Below, in pieces: positions 19,949 through 31,100 of a DNA stretch of 48,494 bases (its first letter is position 1; each line of letters opens with the position of its first letter). The notes beneath the pieces were generated by a model that saw only the letters and a list, made by a program, of their open reading frames with translations, was not told where the DNA came from and did not search any database. A program made the translations under genes and the position numbers. Where the stretch lies: NCBI GenBank assembly GCA_004292865.1, contig RDXP01000117.1, forward strand, positions 1 to 48,494, read 5' to 3'. The stretch comes from Sphingobacteriales bacterium (GTDB lineage: Bacteria > Bacteroidota > Bacteroidia > Sphingobacteriales > Sphingobacteriaceae).

Positions 19949-20001
19949 GTTGGCTTACATTAAAAAAATCGAAATCTTTACGAAACCTAACATCCTGTTA
20001 T

Positions 20002-20487
20002 TTAATCAATAGGCTCCCATAATTGAACTTTGTTACCTTCTGAATCAAGAATATGTACAAACTTACCATAGTTAAACGTTTCAATTTTGTCCACAATGGT
20101 TACCCCTTCTTTTTTTAGCTCTTCAACAAGTGCTTCCAAGTTTTGAACCCTATAATTTATCATAAAATCCTGTTTAGAAGGCTCAAAGTATTTTGTGGTT
20201 TCGGCAAAAGGCGTCCATTGTGTTTGGGCTTTCTTTGTACTGTTTGGGCTTTCATACCACTCAAATGTTGCACCGTATGGATTAGTTTCTAAACCAAGGT
20301 GTTTCTGATACCATTCGGTTACTTTTTTGGGGTCTTTGCATTTAAAAAAAACGCCTCCAATTCCTGTTACTTTTTTCATTTTATTATTGTTATTTGATTT
20401 TGTTGTAATTGTTTTAAAAGCAAATCCAAGACAAAAAGTTACGGCCAGTGTTAAAGTTATTAAAATTATTTTTTTCATTTTCGTCAA
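20002..20487 (-). CDS. VOC (glyoxalase/bleomycin resistance) fold protein with N-terminal signal/anchor sequence
   Basis: 161 aa; 'GGVFFKCKDPKKVTEWYQKHLGLE' and 'HILDSEGNKVQLWEP'; hydrophobic N-terminus MKKIILITLTLAVTFCLGFAF. Confidence 0.85.
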   Translation of the reverse strand: MTKMKKIILITLTLAVTFCLGFAFKTITTKSNNNNKMKKVTGIGGVFFKCKDPKKVTEWYQKHLGLETNPYGATFEWYESPNSTKKAQTQWTPFAETTKYFEPSKQDFMINYRVQNLEALVEELKKEGVTIVDKIETFNYGKFVHILDSEGNKVQLWEPID

Positions 20488-20789
20488 GTTCGAGTTATTT
20501 TCATGTTGGCAGTTATCATTTTTTTAGGCTTAGTTTTCATTGAGTTAACAAGGGGGATACCCCACGTTTTCACATAACCGTAAGTAAAAATATCGCTTCA
20601 TCCTGTGCTACTTGTTTATAAATTACTAAGATAGTATTTACCTGTGCATTGTACCAACAGCCCATGTAAAAATAATGTGGAGGCGGCTTGTGTTTTTTGT
20701 TAATGCAATTGTATGCGTTTTACTAGTAGCTGGTTATAAAAAATGGCATTAAGTTATTATTAATCTATTTATTAGCTCACTAACTTTAG

Positions 20790-21215
20790 TTAATTACCCA
20801 TAATTTTGCTTACCGTTAATATCCTTAGGTTATTATCCTGCACATTAATTTGTATTTTAAGGTAATTGCTAGGCAGTAAATCGGGTATTTTTTCGGGCCA
20901 TTCTATAAAACAATAAGCTCCCGAATAAAAATATTCTTCGTAGCCTAAATCTAAGGCCTCAACTTGGTTTTTAAGCCTGTAAAAATCGAAATGAAAAACA
21001 GTGTTTTGTGCCGTATGGTATTCGTTTACGATAGCAAAAGTAGGACTAGAGGTATGCCCCTGCACTCCTAAGCAAGCGCATAAATGTGTAATAAGTGTGG
21101 TTTTACCTGCGCCCATTTCGCCATATAGCACAAAAACTTTGTGTGTTTGTGCATATTGTAATAGTTGCTGGGCGGCTGCCCGTAATTGGGTTTCGTTTTC
21201 GATTATCAAATCCAT
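20790..21215 (-). CDS. tsaE: tRNA threonylcarbamoyladenosine biosynthesis ATPase TsaE
   Basis: 141 aa; LYGEMGAGKTTLITHLC, SSPTFAIVNEY, HFDFYRL, FIEWPEKI. Confidence 0.95.
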   Translation of the reverse strand: MDLIIENETQLRAAAQQLLQYAQTHKVFVLYGEMGAGKTTLITHLCACLGVQGHTSSPTFAIVNEYHTAQNTVFHFDFYRLKNQVEALDLGYEEYFYSGAYCFIEWPEKIPDLLPSNYLKIQINVQDNNLRILTVSKIMGN

Positions 21216-21220
21216 AAAAC

Positions 21221-22777
21221 TTACTTATTTTTATACGTTGCAATGGGTATAATTACCTCTTCCAAAGAAATGCCCCCATGCTGAAAAGTTTCGTTATAAT
21301 AATTAACAAACTGGTTATAATTGTTTTGATAAACAAAATAAGTATCTTCTTTGGCAAAAATATAGCTTGAGCTTACATGTAATTTGGGCAATAGTGCATC
21401 GTGTGGGTTTTTTATTTGAAACACATCTTTGGCTATAAAGTTTAAATTTTTACCCTGTTTATACCGTAAGTTAGCGTTGGTGTTTCTATCGCCTATTACT
21501 TTACTAGGGCTTTTTACCCTAATGGTACCGTGGTCGGTGGTAATTACTACACGTACTTTTTTTTGCGAAAGTTTTTTTAGTAGTTCTAAAAGTGGCGAAT
21601 GCTCGAACCACGATAAGGTTAACGAACGGTATGCTGCATCGTCATTGGCCAGTTCGCGTATCATTTGCATATCGGTACGGGCATGCGAAAGCATATCTAC
21701 AAAATTATACACAATGGCATTTAGTTCGTTATCCATTAGGTTGTTTAACGAATCGTTGAGGTCTTTACCTTGGTCGAATGTTAAAATTTTATGGTACGAG
21801 TGTTTAATATCTTTGCGTAGCATCCGTTTAATTTGGTCGTCAAAAAAATAGGCTTCGTGTAAATTTTTCCCGCCTTCTTCTTCATCGTTTTGCCACTTAT
21901 CGGGAAACCGTGTTTCCATTTCGGAAGGCATTAAACCCGAAAAAATTGCGTTTCGGGCATATTGGGTTGCTGTGGGCAATATGCTATAATAAATATCTTC
22001 TTCCTCGAGCCTAAAATATTCGGTAATAATGGGGTTAATAATCCTCCATTGATCGTACCTTAAATTATCTATCAAAATAAAAAAAACAGGAACGTTTGGG
22101 CTAAGCAAGGGAAAAACTTTCTTTTTAAATAACTGGTGCGATAATGTGGGTGCCGTATCTTGATTTTTTATCCAGCCCAAATAATTTTTTTCGATAAACT
22201 TACAAAACTGCATATTGGCTTCGGCTTTTTGCATGGTAATAATTTCACGCATACCTGCATCCTCTAGTTGCTCCAGCTCCAGCTCCCAAAAAACTAATTT
22301 TTTATACACATCAATCCATTCTTGGTAAGTAAGGTTATCATTTAAGGTCATCCCAAGGGTTCTAAAATCTTGCTGGTAAGCCATTGATGTTTTTTCGCTT
22401 ACCAATCGTTTGTTATCTATTAATTTTTTTATGGTTAATAAAATTTGTTTGGGGTTTACGGGTTTAATTAAGTAATCATCTATTTTGGAACCTATTGCAT
22501 CCTCCATCAAGTATTCTTCTTCACTTTTGGTAATCATTACCACGGGCACATCGGGGTTTATATTTTTAATTTCGGTAAGGGTTTCTAAGCCTGTAAGGCC
22601 TGGCATATTTTCATCCAAAAACACAAGGTCGAAATCTTTGGTTTTAAAAATCTCTAAGGCATCGTTCCCATTTGTGGCGGTAGCTATGTGGTATCCTTTA
22701 TCGTTTAAAAACAGTATATGGGGTTTTAATAAATCGATTTCGTCATCGGCCCAAAGTATATTGGTATTTTGCATCAT
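21221..22777 (-). CDS. porX: T9SS regulator PorX (response regulator receiver plus PglZ-like domain)
   Basis: 518 aa; receiver 'ILWADDEIDLLKPH...LVFLDENMPGLTGLETL', then alkaline-phosphatase-like core (FFILIDNLRYDQW, VVITTDHGTIRV). Confidence 0.93.
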   Translation of the reverse strand: MMQNTNILWADDEIDLLKPHILFLNDKGYHIATATNGNDALEIFKTKDFDLVFLDENMPGLTGLETLTEIKNINPDVPVVMITKSEEEYLMEDAIGSKIDDYLIKPVNPKQILLTIKKLIDNKRLVSEKTSMAYQQDFRTLGMTLNDNLTYQEWIDVYKKLVFWELELEQLEDAGMREIITMQKAEANMQFCKFIEKNYLGWIKNQDTAPTLSHQLFKKKVFPLLSPNVPVFFILIDNLRYDQWRIINPIITEYFRLEEEDIYYSILPTATQYARNAIFSGLMPSEMETRFPDKWQNDEEEGGKNLHEAYFFDDQIKRMLRKDIKHSYHKILTFDQGKDLNDSLNNLMDNELNAIVYNFVDMLSHARTDMQMIRELANDDAAYRSLTLSWFEHSPLLELLKKLSQKKVRVVITTDHGTIRVKSPSKVIGDRNTNANLRYKQGKNLNFIAKDVFQIKNPHDALLPKLHVSSSYIFAKEDTYFVYQNNYNQFVNYYNETFQHGGISLEEVIIPIATYKNK

Positions 22778-22901
22778 TTTTAGTTTTAGATATATCAGAT
22801 AAAACTGTAATTTTAAATTTATTTACAATTTTAAAAAATTGTGAGTTATAAATCGGGTAAGTTAGTTAACAAAACTTGCGCCTCCTAATTTAAGTACTAT
22901 A

Positions 22902-24122
22902 TTGAATAAGAATAAAATAATTAACGACCCAGTGTATGGTTTTATTAGTATCAAAACCTCTTTAATTTTTGATATTATAGAACACCCTTATTTTCAACGT
23001 TTAAGATATATTAAGCAATTAGGGATGACGCATTTGGTGTACCCAGGGGCTTTACATACCCGTTTTCACCATGCCTTGGGTGCCATGCACTTAATGCAAC
23101 TAGCTATCGAACACCTTCAAAATAAAGGACATACCATAACCCTAGCCGAAACCGAGGCCGCCTGTATTGCTATATTATTACATGATATTGGGCATGGCCC
23201 TTTTTCGCATGCTTTGGAACACACCATTGTACAAGGCATTTCTCATGAGCAAATAGGTAAATTATTAATGGCTAAAATTAATGAGGATTTAGATGGAAAA
23301 CTTGCTTTGGCCATGCAAATATTTAATAATACTTACAAAAAAAAGTTTTTGTATCAACTTATAGCTGGGCAGTTAGATTTAGATAGGCTAGATTATTTAA
23401 ACCGAGATAGTTTTTTTAGTGGCGTTACCGAAGGCATGGTAAGCTCCGATAGGATTATTAAACTACTAAATATTAAAAACGGAAACTTGGTAGTGGAAGA
23501 AAAAGGCATTTACTCGATCGAAAAATTTTTAATTGCTAGGCGGCTAATGTACTGGCAAGTATATTTACACAAAACCGTTATTGCTGCCGAGCAAATGTTG
23601 GTTAAAATTTTAAACCGAGCCCGCGAGCTTGCCAATACAGGTGTTGAGTTGTTTGCCACACCTATTTTTAAACATTTTTTGTATAATAAAATTAGCCATA
23701 CCGATTTTTACCAGCAGCAAGTACACCTCAATAACTTTGTACAATTAGACGATAGCGATGTAATGGCAAGCATAAAAGTATGGTGCCAGCATCCCGATTT
23801 TATTTTAAGTACCCTATGTACTAGTTTAACCCAAAGGCAGCTGTATAAAGTAGAAATATCAAACAAACAACCCGATAAGCATAAAATAAAAGCCTTAACA
23901 CAACACATAGTACAAAAATTTAACATTAGCGAAGATGATAGCTCCTACTTTATATTTACCGATACCATAAATAACATTGCTTACAACACCACAGTAGGCA
24001 ACATCAATATACTTATGAAAAACAATGATTTACAAGATATTACCCTAGCTTCGGACAATTCTTTTTTAGACGCATTGGCAAAATCGGTAACAAAAAACAT
24101 ACTTTGTTATACTAAAATATAA
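22902..24122 (+). CDS. HD-domain phosphohydrolase (dGTPase-like)
   Basis: 406 aa; TRFHHALGAMHLM, LLHDIGHGPFSHALEH, DRLDYLNRD. Confidence 0.93.
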   Translation: MNKNKIINDPVYGFISIKTSLIFDIIEHPYFQRLRYIKQLGMTHLVYPGALHTRFHHALGAMHLMQLAIEHLQNKGHTITLAETEAACIAILLHDIGHGPFSHALEHTIVQGISHEQIGKLLMAKINEDLDGKLALAMQIFNNTYKKKFLYQLIAGQLDLDRLDYLNRDSFFSGVTEGMVSSDRIIKLLNIKNGNLVVEEKGIYSIEKFLIARRLMYWQVYLHKTVIAAEQMLVKILNRARELANTGVELFATPIFKHFLYNKISHTDFYQQQVHLNNFVQLDDSDVMASIKVWCQHPDFILSTLCTSLTQRQLYKVEISNKQPDKHKIKALTQHIVQKFNISEDDSSYFIFTDTINNIAYNTTVGNINILMKNNDLQDITLASDNSFLDALAKSVTKNILCYTKI

Positions 24123-24185
24123 AAGTTTATGTTGCTATTTGTGCTAACAATTTGTTCATTTAATATTAACCATTAATTTTACCGA

Positions 24186-25232
24186 ATGCAATTTACCGCA
24201 AACGAAATTTGCCAGCTTATAAATGGTACCCTCGAAGGCAAGCCCAACAGTGTGGTTTCGGCTTTAGCTAAAATCGAAGACGCCCAAGCTGGGGATTTAT
24301 CCTTTTTAGCAAACCCCAAATACGAGCCTTTTTTATATACTACCAAAGCATCGGTAGTTATTGTAAACGATACCTTAGTACTTGATAAAGCTATTACCGC
24401 AACACTTATTCGAGTTGCTGATGCTTACAGCGCTTTTTCGGTACTTTTAGATAAATACAACACCCTTAAATTAAATAAAACAGGGATAGAAGAACCTAGC
24501 TTTATACACCCCAGCGCCAAAATTGGTACCGAAGTATATATTGGCGCATTCGCATATATTGGTGTAGATGCTGTGATAGGCAATTCTACCAAAATTTATC
24601 CACACACCTACATAGGCGATAATACAACCGTTGGCAATAACTGCACCCTATTTTCGGGCGTAAAAATTTACCACGATTGTGTAATAGGCAACCAAGTAAT
24701 TATACATGCCAATAGTGTGGTAGGCAGCGATGGCTTTGGTTTCGCCCCTCAAAAAGATGGTTCATACACCAAAATTAGCCAAATAGGTAACGTTATTATC
24801 GAAAACGATGTAGAAATAGGCGCCAATACCTGCATTGATAGGGCCACCATGGGCTCCACCATTATAAAAAAAGGTGTAAAACTAGATAACCTAATCCAAG
24901 TAGCACATAATGTAGAAATAGGCAACAATACCGTTATAGCCTCCCTTTCGGGGATATCGGGCAGTACCAAAATTGGCGAAAACTGCGTAATAGGCGGGCA
25001 AGTAGGCATAGTAGGCCATATTTCGATAGCAAAAGGAACACAAATACAAGCAAAATCAGGGATAAATCGTACTATTGTAGAAGAAGGAAAAAAATGGGGC
25101 GGTATGTTTGTAACACCACTTACCCATCACCTTAAATCATTAGCCATAACGAACCGATTACCCGAGCTAGACAAAAGAATATTTGAAATAGAAAAAACAA
25201 TTAATAAACTAAAACCTCAAAGCAATGATTAA
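24186..25232 (+). CDS. lpxD: UDP-3-O-(3-hydroxyacyl)glucosamine N-acyltransferase
   Basis: 348 aa; hexapeptide repeats; GSDGFGFAP, GANTCIDRATMGST, IQVAHNVEIG. Confidence 0.96.
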   Translation: MQFTANEICQLINGTLEGKPNSVVSALAKIEDAQAGDLSFLANPKYEPFLYTTKASVVIVNDTLVLDKAITATLIRVADAYSAFSVLLDKYNTLKLNKTGIEEPSFIHPSAKIGTEVYIGAFAYIGVDAVIGNSTKIYPHTYIGDNTTVGNNCTLFSGVKIYHDCVIGNQVIIHANSVVGSDGFGFAPQKDGSYTKISQIGNVIIENDVEIGANTCIDRATMGSTIIKKGVKLDNLIQVAHNVEIGNNTVIASLSGISGSTKIGENCVIGGQVGIVGHISIAKGTQIQAKSGINRTIVEEGKKWGGMFVTPLTHHLKSLAITNRLPELDKRIFEIEKTINKLKPQSND

Positions 25233-25254
25233 TATTGCTTTAAGCACTACAATA

Positions 25255-26667
25255 ATGAATTTGAAACAAAGAACAATAAAATCAGAAGTATCGGTAAGCG
25301 GCCTAGGCTTACATACAGGAGTAGCTGTAACCATGACATTTAAACCTGCACCCGACAACCATGGTTATAAATTTAAAAGAATAGATTTACCCAGCCAACC
25401 CATTATTGATGCCGATGTAGATAATGTAACCGATACCTCACGCAGTACAACCCTATCACAAAACGGCGCAAGTGTAAGCACCGTAGAACATGTTTTGGCC
25501 GCCCTAGTAGGCTGCGAGGTTGATAATGTATTAATAGAATTAGATGGTGGCGAAGTACCTATTTTAGATGGTAGTGCCATAACCTTTGTACAAATGCTAG
25601 ATTCGGTAGGATTTTTAAACCAAGATACCGACCGAGAATATTTTCAAATACCGCATAATATCCATTACTCCGAAACCGACAGAAAAGTGGATATGGTAGC
25701 CATGCCACTAGACGATTACCGCTTTACCTGCATGGTTGATTATAATTCGCCCGTGTTAGGTAGCCAGCATGCCACCATCACCTCCGTTAGCGATTTTAAA
25801 CAAGAAATAGCATCATGCCGCACCTTTGTTTTTTTGCATGAGTTAGAAATGCTATTAAAACACGATTTAATAAAAGGTGGCGATATTAACAACGCCATTG
25901 TAATTGTGGACCACGAAATTGATGATAACGAACTAAAAGACCTTGCCAAAGCATTTAACCGCGAAGATATACAAGTAGCCAAAGAAGGTATCCTAAACAA
26001 CATCGAACTACGCTACCAAAACGAACCCGCCCGCCACAAGCTTTTAGATATGATTGGCGATTTGGCCCTAATAGGCACACCCATAAAAGGCCATATTATG
26101 GCAGCCCGCCCAGGCCATGCCGCCAATATTGCCTTTGCCAAAAAAATAAAAGCAGCCATAAAAAAAGATAAGAAAAAGAAAATACAACACCTTTACGACC
26201 CATCAGTAAAACCACTATACGATATTATGCAAATAATGGATATTTTGCCACATAGGCCTCCGTTTTTGTTTATCGATAAAATACTCGAACTATCCAAAAC
26301 CCATGTAGTAGGTGTAAAAAACGTAACCATGCATGAAAACTATTTCATCGGCCATTTTCCAGATGCACCCGTAATGCCCGGCGTAATACAAATTGAAGCA
26401 ATGGCACAAACAGGTGGTATTTTAGTACTAAGCACCGTACCCGACCCTCGAAACTACCTTACCTACTTCCTTAAAATAGATAAAGTAAGATTTAGAGCCC
26501 AAGTGCTACCCGGCGATGTAATTGTTTTTAGGTGCGATTTAATGGAACCCATACGCCGAGGAATTGCACAAATGAAAGGCGTAGGCATGGTAGGCGAAAA
26601 AATTGTAGTAGAAGCCGAAATGATGGCACAAATATCAAGATATAAAGAAAGCGAAACAACAGTATGA
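25255..26667 (+). CDS. bifunctional LpxC deacetylase / FabZ dehydratase
   Basis: N-terminal LpxC (SGLGLHTG, STVEHVLAALVG, HKLLDMIGDLALIG) fused to FabZ (LPHRPPFLFIDKI, GHFPDAPVMPGVIQIEAMAQ). Start placed at internal Met (MNLKQRTIKSEV). Confidence 0.96.
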   Translation: MNLKQRTIKSEVSVSGLGLHTGVAVTMTFKPAPDNHGYKFKRIDLPSQPIIDADVDNVTDTSRSTTLSQNGASVSTVEHVLAALVGCEVDNVLIELDGGEVPILDGSAITFVQMLDSVGFLNQDTDREYFQIPHNIHYSETDRKVDMVAMPLDDYRFTCMVDYNSPVLGSQHATITSVSDFKQEIASCRTFVFLHELEMLLKHDLIKGGDINNAIVIVDHEIDDNELKDLAKAFNREDIQVAKEGILNNIELRYQNEPARHKLLDMIGDLALIGTPIKGHIMAARPGHAANIAFAKKIKAAIKKDKKKKIQHLYDPSVKPLYDIMQIMDILPHRPPFLFIDKILELSKTHVVGVKNVTMHENYFIGHFPDAPVMPGVIQIEAMAQTGGILVLSTVPDPRNYLTYFLKIDKVRFRAQVLPGDVIVFRCDLMEPIRRGIAQMKGVGMVGEKIVVEAEMMAQISRYKESETTV

Positions 26668-27446
26668 TACAACCCTTAGCATACATACACCCACAAGCAA
26701 AAATTGCTAATAGTGTTGTAATAGACCCCTTTACCGTAATACATAAAAACGTAGAAATTGGCGAAGGCACCTGGATAGGCTCCAATGTTACCATTATGGA
26801 TGGTGCCCGAATAGGTAAAAATTGTAAAATTTTTCCGGGAGCAGTAATATCAGCCATCCCGCAAGATTTAAAATATAAAGGCGAAGATACCCTAGCCATT
26901 ATTGGCGATAATACCACCATCAGAGAGTACGTAACCATTAACCGAGGAACATCCGATAAATGGGAAACCAAAGTAGGCCAAAACTGTTTGCTAATGGCCT
27001 ACTGCCACGTAGCACACGATTGCGAAGTGGGCAATAACTGTATTTTTTCTAACAATACCACCCTGGCAGGGCACATTACCATAGGCGATAACGTAGTACT
27101 TGCTGGTATGGTAGCCATACACCAATTTTGTAACGTAGGCTCACACGCCTTTGTAACGGGCGGTTCATTGGTACGTAAAGATATCCCTCCTTATGTAAAA
27201 GTTGCCCGCGAACCATTAGCCTATGCAGGTATAAATTCTGTAGGCTTACGCCGAAGAGGCTTTACCTCCGAAAAAATTAACGAAATACAAGAAATTTACC
27301 GTGTGCTATTTGTAAAACATAACAACGTAACCAAAGCCCTTGATACCATAGAAGCCGAGTTTAAACCCACCGAAGAGCGTGATGAAATTATAAATTTTAT
27401 CCGAAACTCTAACCGTGGCGTAATGAAAAGTTTTGGAAACTCCTGA
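26664..27446 (+). CDS. lpxA: UDP-N-acetylglucosamine acyltransferase
   Basis: 260 aa; YIHPQAKIANSVVIDPF, REYVTINRGT, AHDCEVGNNCI; ATGA overlap with lpxC/fabZ. Confidence 0.96.
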   Translation: MIQPLAYIHPQAKIANSVVIDPFTVIHKNVEIGEGTWIGSNVTIMDGARIGKNCKIFPGAVISAIPQDLKYKGEDTLAIIGDNTTIREYVTINRGTSDKWETKVGQNCLLMAYCHVAHDCEVGNNCIFSNNTTLAGHITIGDNVVLAGMVAIHQFCNVGSHAFVTGGSLVRKDIPPYVKVAREPLAYAGINSVGLRRRGFTSEKINEIQEIYRVLFVKHNNVTKALDTIEAEFKPTEERDEIINFIRNSNRGVMKSFGNS

Positions 27447-27457
27447 TAAAAAACGTT

Positions 27458-28081
27458 ATGGAAATTCACTTGCAAAACATTGGCCGCAGGTTTAACCACG
27501 AGTGGATTTTTAAAAACGTACATTATACTTTCCAGCCAAACAAAAAATATGCCCTATTGGGTATAAACGGCTCGGGAAAATCAACCCTGTTACAAGTAAT
27601 TTCGGGTGCCCTAACCCCCTCCCAAGGGGCATTGGTTTACACCCTCAATAGCCAAATAATAGCCGCCGAAAATTATTACCAATACCTTAGCCTAGCCGCA
27701 CCTTACCTGGAGTTGATAGAAGAATTTTCGTTAACCGAGGTATTAGATTTTCATTTTAAATTTAAAAAAAGGGTAAAAAACTTAGATAACGAAGGCATTA
27801 TTTCCCTTTTGGGGATGCAGCAAAGCCAGCATAAAGCAATCAAATATTTCTCGTCGGGGATGAAACAAAGGGTAAAACTAGCCCTATCATTTTGTGCCGA
27901 TACCCCCATTTTATTACTGGACGAGCCTACCTCTAATTTAGATACCCAAGGCATACAATGGTACCTAGATATGGTTACACAATTTAGCACTGGCCGCATT
28001 ACCATTATATGCTCTAATCAAACCATCGAATATGGCTTTTGCGATGCCTTTATAAACATAGCCGATTATAAAACACGCTAA
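27458..28081 (+). CDS. ABC transporter ATP-binding protein
   Basis: 207 aa; Walker A GINGSGKSTLLQ, signature FSSGMKQRVKLA, Walker B PILLLDEPTSNLD. Confidence 0.92.
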   Translation: MEIHLQNIGRRFNHEWIFKNVHYTFQPNKKYALLGINGSGKSTLLQVISGALTPSQGALVYTLNSQIIAAENYYQYLSLAAPYLELIEEFSLTEVLDFHFKFKKRVKNLDNEGIISLLGMQQSQHKAIKYFSSGMKQRVKLALSFCADTPILLLDEPTSNLDTQGIQWYLDMVTQFSTGRITIICSNQTIEYGFCDAFINIADYKTR

Positions 28082-28102
28082 AAAAAATTAGAGAAACGCC
28101 GT

Positions 28103-31100
28103 TTACTGTATCGTAAACTTAAGGTTTATACCAAAATTACTAAATGCGGTTATAAATGTTTGCGAGGTATAAGGTTTGGTAATATTGGTATCGTAAAACA
28201 AGCGTACATTAAATCGCTGGTTAATTACATAATCAATACTTGGGCGATAGGTTATATTTTTTGACCCTGTTGATATTTCGGCTTCCTTGGTATCGGCCCT
28301 GTAAATTACTGTTTTATTATCCCGTATGGCAATATCTAATTTAAAATTAAGGTCGTTTTTTAAAGTTACGCCTTTTAAAATCCCAAACGGGAAACGGAAA
28401 TTAGCGGTGCGGTACCCAAACCCAATTACAACAGCTTCATCATTTTGCTGTGCCAGCTGGCTATTGCTAATACCAAAACTTAGGCTTCGCGATTTTCGGT
28501 ACTCGAGGTTAGTGGTAACATTGTTTTTCATCCTTACATCAATACCTAGCAAGGGTACAAATTGCTCAAAAATTGTTACTTGCGAAAACTGATATTTTGG
28601 TAAAAAATTATTGTTTACATCCCTTACGCTTGCCGCACCATTGGTTTCGTTATAGCGTATCAAGGTATTAAACGAGTTTACATTATAAGTTGATGTATAG
28701 CCGTGTGTAATATCAATTGAAGTAAAAAGCTCGCTAAAAAAGGAGAGTTTAGATAAGCCATTATAAGTAAGGCGCCAGTTAGGTAAAGGTATGCTAGGGA
28801 AATTATTAAGGCTCGATTTGCTTGCGTTTTTTCCTTTATAAGCGGCTATAAAAGCTGGCACCAATACATCTTGCGAGTTTTTGCCATAACCATCGGCATA
28901 AGTATCGTTACTAGGGTTACTGTTGGGATTTTGCTGGCCCAGGCGTTTAGAAATAATTTCGCGATTGTCCAAAAACGCTTGAAAAACAGATGAGAGCTTA
29001 TCGGCGTTTTTATCTTTAAATGCCGTGTTTAATGCAATAAACGAAACACTAAAACTTCCTGTAGTTATTGGGCTTAAATTAGCAAACTGTTTATTGCTAT
29101 CATCAAACCTAAAATTGGTAGAATAATTTTTGGTTTCGTTTCTAAATGCCGTAAGCTCGATGCGTAAATCGGTAAAGGGCTCTAGCGTTCCTCGTAAATT
29201 TAACTTGCTATCAAGGGTGTTTACATATAACTGATTTTGTAAGATATCGGTAGTTATCCAGCCATTTGCTAATGCTTTGCCTCGTATATCGTTTTGCGAG
29301 CCTAATAAAAACCCTATGCCTGGTGCACTGGCGTCAAAATCATAACCCAAAATTTTGGTTCGGGGTAAATAGCCTGGTAAAAATGTGCCTTCGTTTTTGG
29401 TGTACGAACCACCTATATTTTTAAAACTTAGCAACACTTTTAAAACACTTTGGGCTAGGGTAGTTTTTTTGGTCGAATCAATGGTGTTTAAACGCTTGTA
29501 AAACGGAAATTTATCGTACAGGTTTACCAAGTTTAAAGTGGGATTAAACTGTATGGTACGTTGGTTTTGTACCGTGTTACCAAAATTAATAGCGGGGTCC
29601 ACTAGGGTTATTAAAGGCTCGCTACGCCAGTTAAAACTGGTTTGGTAACGGGTAATTAAGCTAATAAAGTTTAAGTACGGTATTTTATTTAAGGGTACGG
29701 TATAGCTTAAATTAATGGTGTGGTTATAATCGGTTGTGCGGCCTAGTTTTTGTAAATTTTGCCATAGCGTATCTCTTTTTAGGCCTGTTATACGGCCTTC
29801 GGGTTCATCAACCACACCTAGGTTGGTAGCATTAAAATCTAATTTTAGCGATTTTGATAAATCCCAACTTATACCATATAAACGGTTAATAATAAAGTTT
29901 TTATTAAAAGTGGTATTTACTGGGATAAAGTTAGTGGGGTCGTTATTGTTGCGCAACGAGTTTTCGGAGTACAGCCTGTCTAGCTCGATTCTGAAATTAA
30001 GCACCGATGGCAAAAGGTTAAAATTAAAATCACGCAACAAAGCCAGCATATTGTTTTTAATTCTTTTTTGTAATGGCGAGTAAAATTTGGCCGTCGAATT
30101 ATAATTATAGCCCAGTGCGGCTCTATAATTTTTTTGGAAGTTGCTTTTGGTGATAAAATCTTTTTGTTTAAACTCGTTGTACGAATAGCTGGCATTAAGG
30201 TTTTCTATATCCCACAAGTGCGATTTGGCATTAGGGTCGGTTTTAATTTTGCGTATATTGGTAAAGTTGATGCTTTTGCGTACAGCTACATTTTGCGAAT
30301 ACTCCAATATCTCTTTTTGCTGTTCGGCGGGTAAGGAGCTTAGTACGGTTTTTAGCTCAATATCGGGTTGTTTAGGGTCAAATTGTGGCGTACTTACTTG
30401 GTTCGAGTAGTTTGCCGAAACAGGTAATTTTATACCTACCTTATCGGGGAAAAACTTGCCTAGTTCGAGGCTTGTAGCCACATCAATTGATTTATCTTCG
30501 GATCGTTTGGTTTCGCTTACCCTTTGCTCTAGCGAGCCAAAGCCAATAGATGTTTGGTTTGCCGATACGGTAATATCGCCAAAATCGGCCAGTTGGGCAT
30601 TCATGCGGGCAGTAGCAGCCCAGCCACCTCGTTCGTCAAAATCGGTTACCCGCAATTCGTTAAACCATACTTCGGCGGTTTTAGGCAGGCCATCATCATT
30701 GTTTAAAATGGTATTTGCTTTGGGATTGCGCACCCCAAGCATTATGGTACGTACCTTACTTAAATCGGGCTGGCCTTTAATAATTATGCTGTTTTTGCCA
30801 TCTATTTGGTAAAGAAAAGGATCATTTACCGACGAGTGTTCGCCTCTAATTATTGCCGCATTACGGGCTGTTTTAGCTAGTTGAAATTGTTTAAATTCAA
30901 TTTCCATACGGTTTTGGGCTGGCCATATTAGCTCTGGGTCGCGGGTGCCTTGTTGGGTTACCCTTAGCGGGATATTGTACTCGTAATAGTTATCTTGATA
31001 ATCGGTTCCTACACGTAAAAAAGCATTTACTTCGCCATCTCTAAGCTGCTGGCCTTCGGCGTGGATAAACATTTGTAAGCGTTTGTACGACCTAAAATCG

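Noticed and set aside
25255-26667. LpxC-FabZ fusion as a novel bifunctional enzyme
   Set aside because: Already a known arrangement in Bacteroidota; listed only as a feature.
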